Part shown: piece after piece, positions 1 through 10,185 of the stretch
Layout: each line of letters opens with the position of its first letter
How positions within the stretch are numbered: position 1 is the first letter of the stretch
From: Rhinopomastus cyanomelas
Lineage: Eukaryota; Chordata; Aves; Bucerotiformes; Rhinopomastidae
Length of the DNA stretch: 64,000 bases
Assembly (NCBI GenBank): GCA_013400115.1
Contig: VXBP01005608.1
Location: 104,022-168,021 of the forward strand
Direction of reading: 5' to 3'
Made by a program: the position numbers and the translations under genes
The notes under the pieces: model-generated
What the model was told of the DNA's origin: nothing
What the model saw: the letters and a program-made list of their open reading frames with translations, nothing else
Databases searched by the model: none

Positions 1-558
1 GTGACATTTAAGGAAATCTGTGCTAAAAGGGAGGCAGCATGATGAAACTTTGTCACAAAGGTGAAACACAACAAAACTCCAACAATATTTGTCTTTAATG
101 ACAAAGATTGTCTTTGGCAATGTGATTTTCCTCCAGTCCTCTTTGTTGCAAGACAAATCACTGCATGCAGTTGAGGTGATACTGAGAGCAAGCTGCACAT
201 TTCTGTCTGAAATGAAGTTAAAACTTGGATTGGCACAAGTGGTGTCCTCTCTCTTTTGTCTGTCCTTTCATTCTGCAAAAGTGTTTGCTCAAAATTGAAG
301 CAGAGGATGCTCTACTAATGTAAGGGTTAAATAATGCTGAAGTTTGTGATTAAATCGTTGATGCAAATGAACCTTCAGCAATAGCCTTAAGAGCTGTCCT
401 GATCAGAACTGCACTGCTGCATGCAGCTCCAGATAGCAACCATTGGGGCTTTTGCACAGCTGCAGCTTGTGTCAATGGGCTTTCACGAATCGGACCTGAG
501 AGTAACTCTGCAGAGAAGTATCCAATTAATAGTGCCTACAGCACTAGCTCCAACCAGG
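1..558. other. Unannotated AT-rich DNA
   Basis: No repeat family, exon or RNA gene is recognisable here. The only open frames are short and have no family features. Confidence 0.6.
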
Positions 559-789
559 TAGGTTTAGATTGGACATCAGGAAAAAGTTCTTCACGGAAAG
601 AGTGATCAGGCACTGCAATGGGCTGCCCAGGGTGGTGGTTGAGTCACCATCACTGGATGAGTTTAGAAGATGCTTATATGTGGTGTTGGGGTGGGGGGTT
701 ATGGTTTACAGGTGAACTTGTAGACTTGAATTGATGGTTGGACTCGATGATGTCAAGGGTCTTTTCCAACAGGAATGATTTTATGATTC
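559..789 (+). mobile_element. Old CR1 LINE 3' fragment
   Basis: The stretch reads like the end of CR1 ORF2 plus its 3' UTR. It has the segment corresponding to 'LDIRKKFFTE', then GGGCTGCCCAGGGTGGTGG, a GGTTGGACTCGATGATGTC-type tail, and ends in ATGATTTTATGATTC, a decayed form of the terminal CR1 octamer repeat. It is truncated at the 5' side and carries many substitutions and small indels, so it is an old, dead copy. Confidence 0.85.
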
Positions 790-888
790 AAATGTGTTAC
801 AGTTCCTATAAAAGGAAATAAATAGCTGTAAAATGTATCACTATGAAGCATGAAAGGTATGTTCAATGAGAGTTTAAATAGCTATGGG

Positions 889-1236
889 CACAGACTGAGA
901 GAGTTGGAGCTGTTTAGCTTGTAGAAGAGAAGGTTCTTGAGGGACCCTAGAGCAGCTTGCAGTACCTGAAGGGCTACAGGAAAGTTGGAGGGACTTTTTA
1001 CACTGGACTTTGATGATAGGACAAAAGGGATGGTTTCAAGCTAAAAGAGAAGAGATTTAAATTAGACAATTGGAAGAAATTGTCTGCACCATCCCTGAAA
1101 GTGTTCAAGTCCAAGTTGGATGGGGCTCTGGGCAACCTGGTCTGGTGAGAGGTGTCCCTGCCCATGGCAGGGAGTTGGGACTGGATGATCTCTGAGATCC
1201 TTTCCAACATCAAACTTTTAGTGATTCTGTGAATTC
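889..1236 (+). mobile_element. Old CR1 LINE 3' fragment
   Basis: CR1 homology starts around CTGAGAGAGTTGGAGCTG, the nucleotide counterpart of the RLRELGLFSLEKRRL region of ORF2. It runs to the tail GGACTGGATGATCTCTGAG and a final GTGATTCTGTGAATTC. The terminal repeat is of the ATTCTGTG type and the body is much diverged from the younger copies in this window, with in-frame stops. It is a separate insertion from the fragment just upstream, because it has its own tail. Confidence 0.85.
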
Positions 1237-1303
1237 TCTTATTTTAAATATAAACCAAATGAATCAATTTTGGAAATAATTTGGTAGATATTTCATAGAT
1301 GAA

Positions 1304-2764
1304 ATGCACAAATCCATGGGCCCAGATGGGATGCACCTGCGTGTGCTGAGGGAGATGGCGGAAGTCATTGCTAGGCTGCTCTCCATCATCTTTGCTAGGT
1401 TCTGGGAAACGGGAGAGGTACCTAGGGACTGGAAAATAGCTAATGTTACCCCAATCTTTAAAAAGGGAAAGAAGGAAGACCCAGGTAACTATAGACCGGT
1501 CAGCCTCACCTCCATCCCAGGAAAGGTGATGGAACAATTTGTACTAGAGGCTGTTTCCGGGCACATCAAGGACAGGAGGGTCATTAGGGACAGTCAGCAT
1601 GGCTTCACAAAGGGAAAGTCATGCTTGACCAACCTGATAGCCTTTTATGAGGGTGTAACCAGGTGGATGGATGAGGGCAGAGCCGTGGATGTCATCTATC
1701 TTGACTTAAGAAAGGCATTTGACACGGTCTCTCACAGCATCCTTGCAGACAAACTGAGGCAGTGTGGCCTAGATTTTCGGGTAGTGAGGTGGATTGTAAA
1801 CTGGCTACAGGGTAGAAGTCAGAGAGTGGTGGTCAATGGGACAGAGTCTAGTTGGAGGCCTGTATCTAGTGGAGTGCCCCAGGGATCGGTGCTGGGACCG
1901 GTCCTGTTCAATCTATTCATTGATGACTTGGATGAGGGATTGGCATGCACTGTCAGCAAGTTTGCTGATGACACAAAGCTGGGTGGTGTCGCCGACACCC
2001 CCGCAGACTGTGCTGCCATTCAGCGAGATCTGGACAGGCTGGAGAACTGGGCAGAGAAAAATCTAATGAGCTATAACAAGAGTAAGTGCAGAGTCTTGCA
2101 TCTGGGCAAGAACAACCCTAGGTACCAGTATAGGCTGGGGACTGACCTGTTGGAGTGTAGTGTAGGGGAAAGGGACTTGGGGGTCCTGGTGGACAACAAG
2201 ATGACTATGAGCCAGCAATGTGCTCTTGTGGCCAAGAGGGCCAACAGCATCCTGGGGTGGATTAGAAGAGGGGTGGTTAGCAGATCAAGAGAGGTTCTTC
2301 TCCCCCTCTACTCTGCCCTGGTGAGACCACACCTGGAGTATTGTGTCCAGTTCTGGGCTCCTCAGTACAAGAGGGATGTGGAGCTGCTGGAGAGAGTTCA
2401 GCGTAGGGCAACAAAGATGATAAGAGAGGTGGAACACCTCTCTTATGAGGAGAGGTTGAGGGAGCTGGGTCTCTTTAGCTTGGAGAAGAGGAGACTGAGG
2501 GGTGACCTCATGAATGTCTACAAATATTTGAGGGGTGGGTGTCAGGAGGATGGAGCTGGGCTATTCTCAGTGTCATGTAGTGATAGGACAAGGGGCAATG
2601 GTTGTAAGCTGGAACATAGGAGGTTCCACATCAACCTGAGAAGGAACTTTTTCACGGTGAGGGTGACGGAGCACTGGAACAGGCTGCCCAGGGTGGTTGT
2701 GGAGTCTCCTTCACTGGATATGTTTAAAATTCGTCTGGATAAGTTCCTGTGTGACTTGGTTTAG
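1304..2764 (+). CDS. CR1 ORF2 fragment: reverse transcriptase and C-terminal domain
   Basis: The 486-residue open frame encodes the LINE-type reverse transcriptase that copies CR1 RNA into DNA at the target site. Visible motifs in order are NYRPVSL (residues 62-68), SQHGFTKGKSCLTNL (97-111), YLDLRKAFDTVSH (132-144, with a catalytic Asp), GVPQGSVLGP (190-199) and the catalytic FADD box (220-223). After these comes the conserved C-terminal region with LERVQRRATKMI and EERLRELGLFSLEKRRLRGDL. The frame ends in CDLV and TAG, the normal end of ORF2 as judged from the other copies. A full CR1 ORF2 protein is roughly twice this length with an N-terminal endonuclease, so this one cannot work alone. 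The first ATG lies at the truncation point and is fortuitous. Confidence 0.9.
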   Translation: MHKSMGPDGMHLRVLREMAEVIARLLSIIFARFWETGEVPRDWKIANVTPIFKKGKKEDPGNYRPVSLTSIPGKVMEQFVLEAVSGHIKDRRVIRDSQHGFTKGKSCLTNLIAFYEGVTRWMDEGRAVDVIYLDLRKAFDTVSHSILADKLRQCGLDFRVVRWIVNWLQGRSQRVVVNGTESSWRPVSSGVPQGSVLGPVLFNLFIDDLDEGLACTVSKFADDTKLGGVADTPADCAAIQRDLDRLENWAEKNLMSYNKSKCRVLHLGKNNPRYQYRLGTDLLECSVGERDLGVLVDNKMTMSQQCALVAKRANSILGWIRRGVVSRSREVLLPLYSALVRPHLEYCVQFWAPQYKRDVELLERVQRRATKMIREVEHLSYEERLRELGLFSLEKRRLRGDLMNVYKYLRGGCQEDGAGLFSVSCSDRTRGNGCKLEHRRFHINLRRNFFTVRVTEHWNRLPRVVVESPSLDMFKIRLDKFLCDLV

Positions 2765-2848
2765 GTGATCCTGCTGTTGCAGGCGGATTGGACTAGATGA
2801 TCTTTCGAGGTCCCTTCTGATCCGTAATGATTCTATGATTCTATGAAA
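1306..2848 (+). mobile_element. Young 5'-truncated CR1 LINE with intact RT frame
   Basis: This is the best preserved CR1 of its subfamily in the window. The element begins inside ORF2 at the KSMGPDG region just before the reverse transcriptase, so the endonuclease is missing. It continues without interruption through RT and the C-terminal domain, a short 3' UTR and two copies of ATTCTATG. ATGAAAT occurs at 1299-1305 before the element and at 2843-2849 overlapping the tail end; this may be a target-site duplication, although part of the match comes from the octamer itself. Close protein identity to the copy at 18457-19590 suggests both came from the same recent burst. Confidence 0.95.
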
Positions 2849-2849
2849 T

Positions 2850-5800
2850 AAAGTTAATCTAAAAGGTATTTCCTATTATTTGAAAACTGGATCAAACATT
2901 AAAATATTGAAAGGGAAATCAACAGATAAATGTTACTGAAGGTGAATATAGTGTAGCAATGGATGATTAATGGGGTGGACCTGCAGTTGTGAATGTTGTA
3001 TGGAATGCCTGTCAATGGAATGTGAGTGCCTCTTTCATTATCACCCTCACAAAGACAGACAGGGAAGGGTCCAGAGAACAGAAAAGAATTTGTAGATGCT
3101 TTGGCCGTGGGATTTTCAGTCTGATCAATTAGGTTTGTGTCTCAGAATCTCAAAGAAGCTGTACATGTTTTGAGTGTGAGTGTGTTGTGTCTAGATGTCC
3201 TTGTTTGCCAGCATTATTTTCCTCTTATTTATTTTGTATTTTATGAATAGTTATATCTGGTCGAGAATTACCATGTAGCTCATCCTGATTTTCCTGGGCA
3301 GCATACCTAACCCCGCAGGATTGCTTTTACCTCTACACACTGCACACATCTTGTGTGCCATTAATGTCGTTGGGTGCGATGTGTGATTTGGAAGGAAAAC
3401 AGGGATGGAGAAAGAGCACCTGGAACTAATACCACCAGACAGGCAAATCCTGCTTTCAGCCAAGGAATCCACAGATGCACCTATTTTAAAGAGCAGAATT
3501 GTCACTGTAGAGAAAACAGTAAACGTCCAGAGCCTTTATTATGCGGTGCCTGATGCTGGAGACTGTGTAGTGTTACTAGTAGATCATAGTATTTTATGAT
3601 AAGCACATGGCTAATTCCTCAGCCTTTTTAATAGCTAATTCAGATACTGAAGGCCTGTGTGAAAAGAGAAGCATTTTATTAAGAATACATTAAAAGCAAA
3701 CTAAAGTGATGAAAATACACCAGTACTTAATCTCCACAATTAATGGCCCAAATTAATGAAGGTTTCTCAGTTCAGGAATGAAATCAGAGCATACTTGCTC
3801 GCAGATATCTAGCTTTCAGTCTTGGAAAGAAAGAGGATTGCTTTATGTCCTTTTCTGATGGATTGGCATCATTTATTAGGTTCTTTTTTTTTTTTTTTTC
3901 CCCTCTCATTCTTACCTCTAGTACCAGAACTGTGTGCTGAGAGCTGTGAGAGGAAGCAGCAAGCAACTGGAATAATGTGCACAATACCCCTGCTTCTGGT
4001 GAAGCATCCTGTGCATCTGCAGATAGTTGTGGGAAAAGGAGAAAGTGCTTGGGTAGCAGCATTTCTCAGATGTTTTTTTATGTGGAAGTTTAATATGCAT
4101 AGCCTGTCTTCAGTACACCTGTATGCAGCAGACTAAAATGGATCTTTTATGAAAATGCATTTATTTTGCATTATCCCCCAATAAGCTTCACCCTGTGAAG
4201 ACATCTTAGGGCTTTCTGAAGGAGGGAAAAAATACAGGACAATTATCTTTAAAGGAATTTTATGTCTTCCTTGCCTTGCTGAAAAATAATGCTGATAATG
4301 TAATTTTGTAAAAATTGTGATGCTTATGAAGAATAGGTTTAAATATACTTTCCTAAAATCATGGACAGAAGTTAAAAAATACAAGTGTGTGTATTTCACA
4401 TTATCCCATATACTACATGTAGGCTAGCACAGTTGGCACACTGCAGTGTTTCATCATCCAAGTTTGTATCTTCCCACCTGATTTACCTTCAAGCGATGAG
4501 GTTGGATATTTATGTTTATTGGAAGCCATGCACAGGTGTAGATGTCTAACACTGCAGGCAGATGCTGAGGTTGGTAGCTCACCAACTCTTACCAAGGCAA
4601 TCAGTGCTGTTAGAACGCAAATCATCCATAATTAGTTAAAAGTTGAGATTTCTGCAGCAGAGAGATGCTAACATCAATGTCAACATTTCCAAATGTTGTG
4701 GGGAAAGGAAAATCTTAGAGCTTTCTGCAATACCCAAGGCTCAGAAGAACCAGGAATTCAGGAGAAAAATCGGATGGCTTAGTCTGCAGAGGCTGAGGGA
4801 AGTTCAGGGGTGTATAAAGTCATGAGCATCAGGACTTTGCTGAGGATGCCACCACAGCAGCTCTTCTTCATGTTTTGTTATTGATAGCAGAGTGCAACAT
4901 CTCTGCTTCCTACATGTCAGGTGAGGCAGAAGTATACTCGGGCTGATTCCATCCTAACCAGTGTTTTTGTAAAATTAGTACTTTGAGTTTGGTGTTCTTG
5001 TCAAAGTCCAAAGACGATTGTTCTTTCCTTTCGGAGTCAGTAGGTGAGTAGGTATCTCATTATCAACTTCTGCCTAGTGCTGCTGGACACACGACTCTGG
5101 TGATTGGATATCAGGAACCTGTCTCCAAAGTAATTTTTAGACAAAAAAAAAAATGGTACAGAGTGAGGAAACCTACACATTACAGCTGAGCCTGCTGAAA
5201 GGGCAAATCCATCTCCTCCCAACCCTTCCTTCACACTGGCTCTGTGGTTTGTTGGACCATATTTTTAGCCAGTTGTGTTTGCTACACCCAGAAGAAAGGG
5301 ATTAATTTTTTTGTTTACTGGGTTATTTCTACTGTTCTACTGATGTAAAAGGCTTTAAGAGAACTGGAACCAAACACCAGAACATATTGTCCAAATGTCT
5401 ATCAGGGTACAGCTGGCTAAAAACTGCTGTGATATTGTCTCTACTACAATTAGTGACTTCTGTCCACACCTTTCTATTTTTTTTCCTGTAGTTTAGCCAG
5501 CTGGTTTGTTTGGGTTGGTTTAGTTTGTTATGTAATTAGGGCTTTCCCATTCCATTTCCATTCTTTTGTCAGGATTACATCTCCCAAATGTTGCTGTCCT
5601 TCTATTTAAGGAGACTTGGGCCAATACTGAATTTGTGTCTTCCTTATTATTTCCCTTATGGTTCAAACATATTTGTACTTTCTTTCCTATGGCCTCACTT
5701 CTAGCTTCTGGGCACACAATGAGCTTCTCAGTACTTCTGTCACTTGCAGCGTGTGAGCTTCAGGCATAGCCCAGCTCCTGGAAGGGATTAATCTGCTGAG

Positions 5801-6704
5801 TTTCCCTGGCAGACAACATGACTGTCATAGCAGAATGGGGACACAAATTCCCCACCCTCAGCTTTGGAAGCCCTGTAGCCTTTCTCAAAGAAGAATAGAA
5901 GCAAAACCCATTAATACTGTACTTTTCTGAGGCTAATATATCCTGTTCCTCCGAAGGAATAATTACAGCAGTATCACACTATGCACTGTACCCACCAGGA
6001 TGTGTGTAGCAGCTCATGGCTGGCAAGTGACATCCTTCCTGGCTGAGGAGTCCTGTTTGGCCATGAGATCAAGCAAAGCTAAATGAAGCTGCCTTGGAGC
6101 CTGTTACTACCACACTCTCTTCATTAGCGTATTTCTAGGTACTGAGTAATTTTATATTTGCCTCTATTTAGAAGTAACATTTCTCCTCAGGAATGTGTGT
6201 GTATAAGACATATACATTAGAGTATGATGGATATATACTGATAAGATTGCATGGTATTTAATTTTTCAAATTTAAATTTAGATTGAAATGAAGTGTGTTA
6301 AATATTTGAAGTACAGGTATTTAATACCTTTTCCCCTAACATTTAAGAAACCCAAAATAGCTATTTTCTCTTCTTGGCCATTTGTTAGAATTAACTGATC
6401 CTATACCATTTTTTTCCCCTCCATTTAATCTGCTGTGAAAATGTATTTTGAGACATTTTCATTATTTCACATGCACACGGAAAGACTAATCAGTTAATGT
6501 TATAAGTCCAACGGCATTCAAATACAACAACAGATGGCTTTAGGAATATTGCTTGAACAGGGAGTTTAAGATGAGGCTCAGAACTCCACATGTCCTCCTG
6601 CCTAGATTGTGGCATGTTCCTCTTGATGTGCACCCGCGTTTTTCTGCACAGCCCTGTTGTGTTCAGGTACTTACAGAAGTAAAAAGGGTGAACTAAACAT
6701 TCAG
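2850..6704. other. Unannotated AT-rich DNA
   Basis: No gene or repeat family is recognised. There is a T16 run at 3884-3899 and an A11 run at 5143-5153. Reading frames here are short, overlap on both strands and show no protein-family features. Confidence 0.6.
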
Positions 6705-7737
6705 GTTTAGATGATGAGCTGGTTGAGAGTGTGTGCGTTAGAATAAAAGGGAAGACGGGGAGGGTGATGTTGCTGTAGGGGTCTGCTATAGGCCACCTGA
6801 CCAGCAGAAGCAAGCAGATGAGGCCATTCACAGGCAAATAGAAGCAGCTACCAGGTCACAGGCCCTGGTCCTCATGGGGCATTTCAACCACCCTGACATC
6901 TGCTGGAGGGACAACACAGCAAGGCACCAGCAATCCAGGTTATTCTTGGATTGCATAGATGACAACTTCCTCCTCCAAATGGTATGGCTGGAGGAACCAA
7001 CAAGAAAAGGTGCTCTGCTGGCCCTTGTTCTCACCAACAGGGAAGGGCTGGTGACCAATGTGAGGCTCAGGGACAGCCTTGGCTGCAGTGACCATGAAGC
7101 CATTGAATTTCAGATCCTCAGGGCAACCAGGAGAAAGTCTTCTAAGCTTACGTCCCTGGATTTTGGGCGTGCAGACTTTGATCGCTTTAGGGATCTGCTG
7201 GCCAAAGTATCATGGGATGAAGCCCTTGAAGAAAGAGAGGCCCAGGACAGCTGGTTAGTATTCAAGGATCACCTCGTCTGTGTCCAGGAGCATTGTATAC
7301 CAACAAAGATGAAAGCAGGGAAGAACGCTAGGAGGCCTGCCTGGCTGAGCAAGGAGCTCCTGAACACGCTGTCACACATAAAGAAACTCTATAAGGAGTG
7401 GAAGGGAGGACAGGTAGAATGGGGGGTGTATGAGGAAACTGCCTAAACAGCTAGAGATGTGGTTAGGAAAGCCAAGGCACAGTTTGAATTGAACCTAGCC
7501 AGGGAGGTCAAAGCGAACACCAAGAATTTCTACAGGTATAGGAATGGTAAAAAGAAGACTAGGGAAGGTTTTGGGGCCCCCTCAGAAAGGAAACAGGTGA
7601 TGTGGTCACAAGTGACATGGAAAAGGCTGAAGTTCTCAATGACTTCTTTACCTCAGTCTTCACTGCAAAGGCCTCCAGCCACACTCCTGGAGTCATGGAA
7701 AATAACAGCAGGGACTGCAAGGAAGAACTGCCCATCA
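6705..7737 (+). mobile_element. CR1 LINE internal piece: endonuclease C-terminus to RT start
   Basis: This is the only copy in the window that keeps part of the CR1 endonuclease. It starts near the WVRIKG region of the endonuclease and passes through GVCYRPPDQ, the GDFNHPDICW region and the SDHEAIEF motif. It then runs through the linker between endonuclease and RT and stops near 'EKAEVLNDFF', before the RT core. The normal CR1 tail is absent: homology fades at about 7737 into unrelated DNA, so the 3' half was lost by deletion or rearrangement. It is not continuous with the CR1 beginning at about 8300, because the two overlap in the linker region. Confidence 0.85.
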
Positions 7738-7740
7738 TAA
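6874..7740 (+). pseudogene. Decayed CR1 ORF2: endonuclease C-terminal half and linker
   Basis: The frame opens at 6874 with MGHFNHPDICW. APE-type endonucleases have GDFN at this place, so the catalytic Asp is changed to His. The second catalytic motif, SDHEAIEF, is kept at 7087-7110. The linker follows (DSWLVFKDHL, RRPAWLSKELL) until an in-frame TAA at 7444-7446; the same frame then continues with RDVVRKAKAQFELNLAREVK. Near 7570-7600 the homology moves to another frame (DMEKAEVLNDFFTSVFT). Upstream, the part matching VRIKGKT and GVCYRPP is split by a further frameshift near 6770. Several disabling changes plus the missing RT make this a pseudogene fragment. Confidence 0.85.
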
Positions 7741-8299
7741 CAACTTACATGTATCCTGACTTTGCAAAACTTTGAATTCCAATCCACTGTACCAAGCATC
7801 AAGGCCAAGAAAGCATTTTTATTTTGTGTTCTGAATATCACCTAAATTGCTCTGCACATGTGGAAGTGCAAGGGAAGGAAATAAAGTATTATTTGTTGCA
7901 GTTAAACCAGAAAAAATCCACTGGGTATTTACCTTTACCTGAGCTTGGGGCTGCTAGGTTTTGCAGAAGGAAGTGGGTGTTTAGCAGACACAGCCACTTG
8001 TCTCTCTTTGTTGTTTCCTAAAGCTCTTGACATTTTTAGACTTTTGAAAATGTTCATTTTTCAGCTGATTGTGCAAACTTTGCATGTGGCCACTGAATCC
8101 TGAATTATGTCCTCCAGACTTAACCTGCTCCATATCCTCAAACATACTGGTATTTATGGATATGTGCAGTATCTAAGTAAGGGTGATCAACCAAGCTACA
8201 CACAGTGTAGAACTGCATGAGCTCTGTATGGATCATGTAATATGTACTTCTCTTAAAAACATACCTGTAAAATTTCCTAAACTCCTTTGTTTGGTTAAC
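7738..8299. other. Unannotated spacer between two CR1 copies
   Basis: AT-rich sequence with no recognisable repeat, exon or RNA. It may be the original host DNA between the two neighbouring CR1 insertions. Confidence 0.5.
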
Positions 8300-8481
8300 A
8301 TTCAAAGACCACTTCTTTGAAGCCCAAGATCAGAGCATTTCAACTGGAAGGAAGTCAAGGAAGGGAGCCAGAAGACCTGTGTGATTAAATAGGGAGCTGC
8401 TGGGCAAACTCAAGAGGAACAAGGAAGTCTATAGGTCATGGAAGGAGGGGATGGCCACCTGGGATTATTACAAGGCTCTAG

Positions 8482-8571
8482 TCATAGAATCATTAGGGAT
8501 TGGAAAGGACCTCGAAAGATCATCTAATCCAATCCCCCTGCCACAGCAGGATCACCTAGACTAAGTCATAC
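8482..8571 (-). mobile_element. Nested antisense CR1 3' tail
   Basis: The tail of a younger CR1 lies inverted inside the CR1 at 8300-10185. It reads TCATAGAATCATTAGGGATT through TCATCTAATCCAATCCCCCT to CTAAGTCATACAG. On both sides the host CR1 resumes with matching homology (YYKAL to the left, REDRDATRKAK to the right). GTCA occurs at both borders, a possible short target duplication. It gives a relative age: the surrounding copy was in place first. Confidence 0.9.
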
Positions 8572-8618
8572 AGTCAGTCAGAGAGGATAGGGATGCAACC
8601 AGGAAAGCCAAAGCATCC

Positions 8619-9836
8619 TTGGAATTAAACCTTGCAAGAGAGGTCAAGGACAACAGAAAGGGCTTCTTCAAATACATTGCAAGTAAAACTAAAACTAGAG
8701 GTAATGTAAACCCCCTGCTGAATGAAGTGGGTGCTCTGAAGACAGAGAAGACAGGCAAAGCAGAGATATTGAGCACTTTTTTTGCCTCTGTCTATACTTC
8801 TAGGGGCTGTTCTCATATCAAGCCTCAGACCACTGAGGAATTTGGGATGGAAGAGGAGTTTGCCCTGGCTGATGAGGACTGTGTTAGGGATAAGTTGAGC
8901 AAACTGGATGTAGATAAAACCTTGGGCCCTGATAGGATGCACCCACGAGTGCTAAGAGAGACAGTGAAAGTCATTGCTAGACCACTCTCCATCATCTTTG
9001 TTAAATCATGGGGATCAGTAGAAGTGCCTGGAGGATAGCAAATGTCACTTCAATCTTCAAAAAGGGAAAGAAGGAGGACCCAGGTAACTATAGACCAGTC
9101 AGCCTCACCTCCTTCCCAGGAAACGTAAAGGAACAATTTATCCCTGACTCTGTCTCCAGGAACATCGAGGAAAAGAGGATCATTAGGCACAGTCAGCATG
9201 GTTTCACCGAAGGGAAGTCATGCTTGACCAATTGGATAGCCTATTATGAGGGAATAACCAGGTGGCTAGATGGATGTCGTCTATCTTGACTTGAGTAAAC
9301 ACAGTATCCCACAGCGTTCTTGCAGCAAAATTGAGGCAGTGTGGAGTGGACAATTGGGTTTGAGGTGGATTGTGAACTGGCTGCAAGATAGAATCCAGAG
9401 AGTAGTGGTCAATGGGACAGAGTCTGGTTGGAGGCCTGTATCTAGTAGAGTCACCCAAGAGTCAGTATTGGGACCAGTCCTATTGAATCTAATCATTAAT
9501 GATATGTGTGAGGGAGTAGAGTACACTGTCAGTAAGTTTGCTGATCACACAAAGCTGGGAGTAGTGGCCGACACCCCAGCAGACTGTGCTGCCATTCAGC
9601 AAGACCTGGACAGCCTGGAGACCTGGGCAGGGAGAAATTTAATGAACTATAACAAGAGCAAGTGTAGAGTCTTGCATCTGGGTAAGAACAACCCCAGGTA
9701 CCAGTATAGATTGGGGACTGACCTGTTCAAGAGCAGTGTAGGAGAAAGGGACCTTGGGGTCTTAGTGGACTGCAGGATGACCATGAGCCAAGAAGGTCAA
9801 TGGCATGCTGGGATGGATCAGAAGTGGGGTGGTTAG
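8619..9836 (+). pseudogene. Frameshifted CR1 ORF2 reverse transcriptase
   Basis: Three overlapping frames together spell a CR1 reverse transcriptase. 8619-9038 covers LNLAREVKDNRKGFFKYI to LGPDRMHPRVL, 9008-9289 covers RIANVTSIFKKGKKEDPGNY to CLTNWIAYYEG, and 9270-9836 covers VVYLDLSKHS to DLGVLVDCRMTMSQ. Frameshifts separate them near 9030 and 9280. The catalytic FADD box is FADH (SKFADHTKLG), so the second catalytic Asp is lost, and the YLDLSKAFD region is damaged. The C-terminal domain is largely deleted. It cannot give a working enzyme. Confidence 0.88.
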
Positions 9837-10185
9837 CAGATGGGTGGTTAGAGCTGGAGACTGAGGGGTGACCTCATCAATGTCTATAAATATGTGAAGG
9901 GTGGGTGTCAAAAGGATGGAGCCAGGCTCTGCTCAGTGTCATCTAGTGTAAGCTAGAACACAGGAGGTTCTACGTCAATATCAGATGGAAATTCTTCACA
10001 GTGAGGGTGACAGAGCACTGTAATGGGCTGCCCAGGGGAATTGTGGGGTCTCCTTCTCTGGAGGAGTTTAGAACCTGTCTGGATGTATTCCTGTGTGACT
10101 TGATCTAGGTGATCCTGCTGTGGCGGGGCGATTGGTCTAGATGATCTTTGGAAGTACCTTGCAATCCCTAATGTTCTGTGATGAG

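Larger units (their letters stand above)
8300..10185 (+). mobile_element. Long decayed CR1 LINE with nested insertion and deletions
   Basis: CR1 homology begins in the linker after the endonuclease (TTCAAAGACCACTTCTTTG), goes through the RT and ends with the tail at GGTGATCCTGCTGTGG and CCCTAATGTTCTGTGATGA. A foreign antisense CR1 tail interrupts it at 8482-8571. A small deletion of roughly 25 bases lies after the MTMSQ segment (about 9790). A larger one near 9840-9860 removes about 200 bases of the C-terminal coding region and leaves the phrase GGGTGGTTAGCAGATGGGTGGTTAG at the joint. A third small gap lies near 9948. This mixture of point decay, deletion and later insertion marks it as older than the 1.3-2.8 kb copy. 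Confidence 0.9.
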
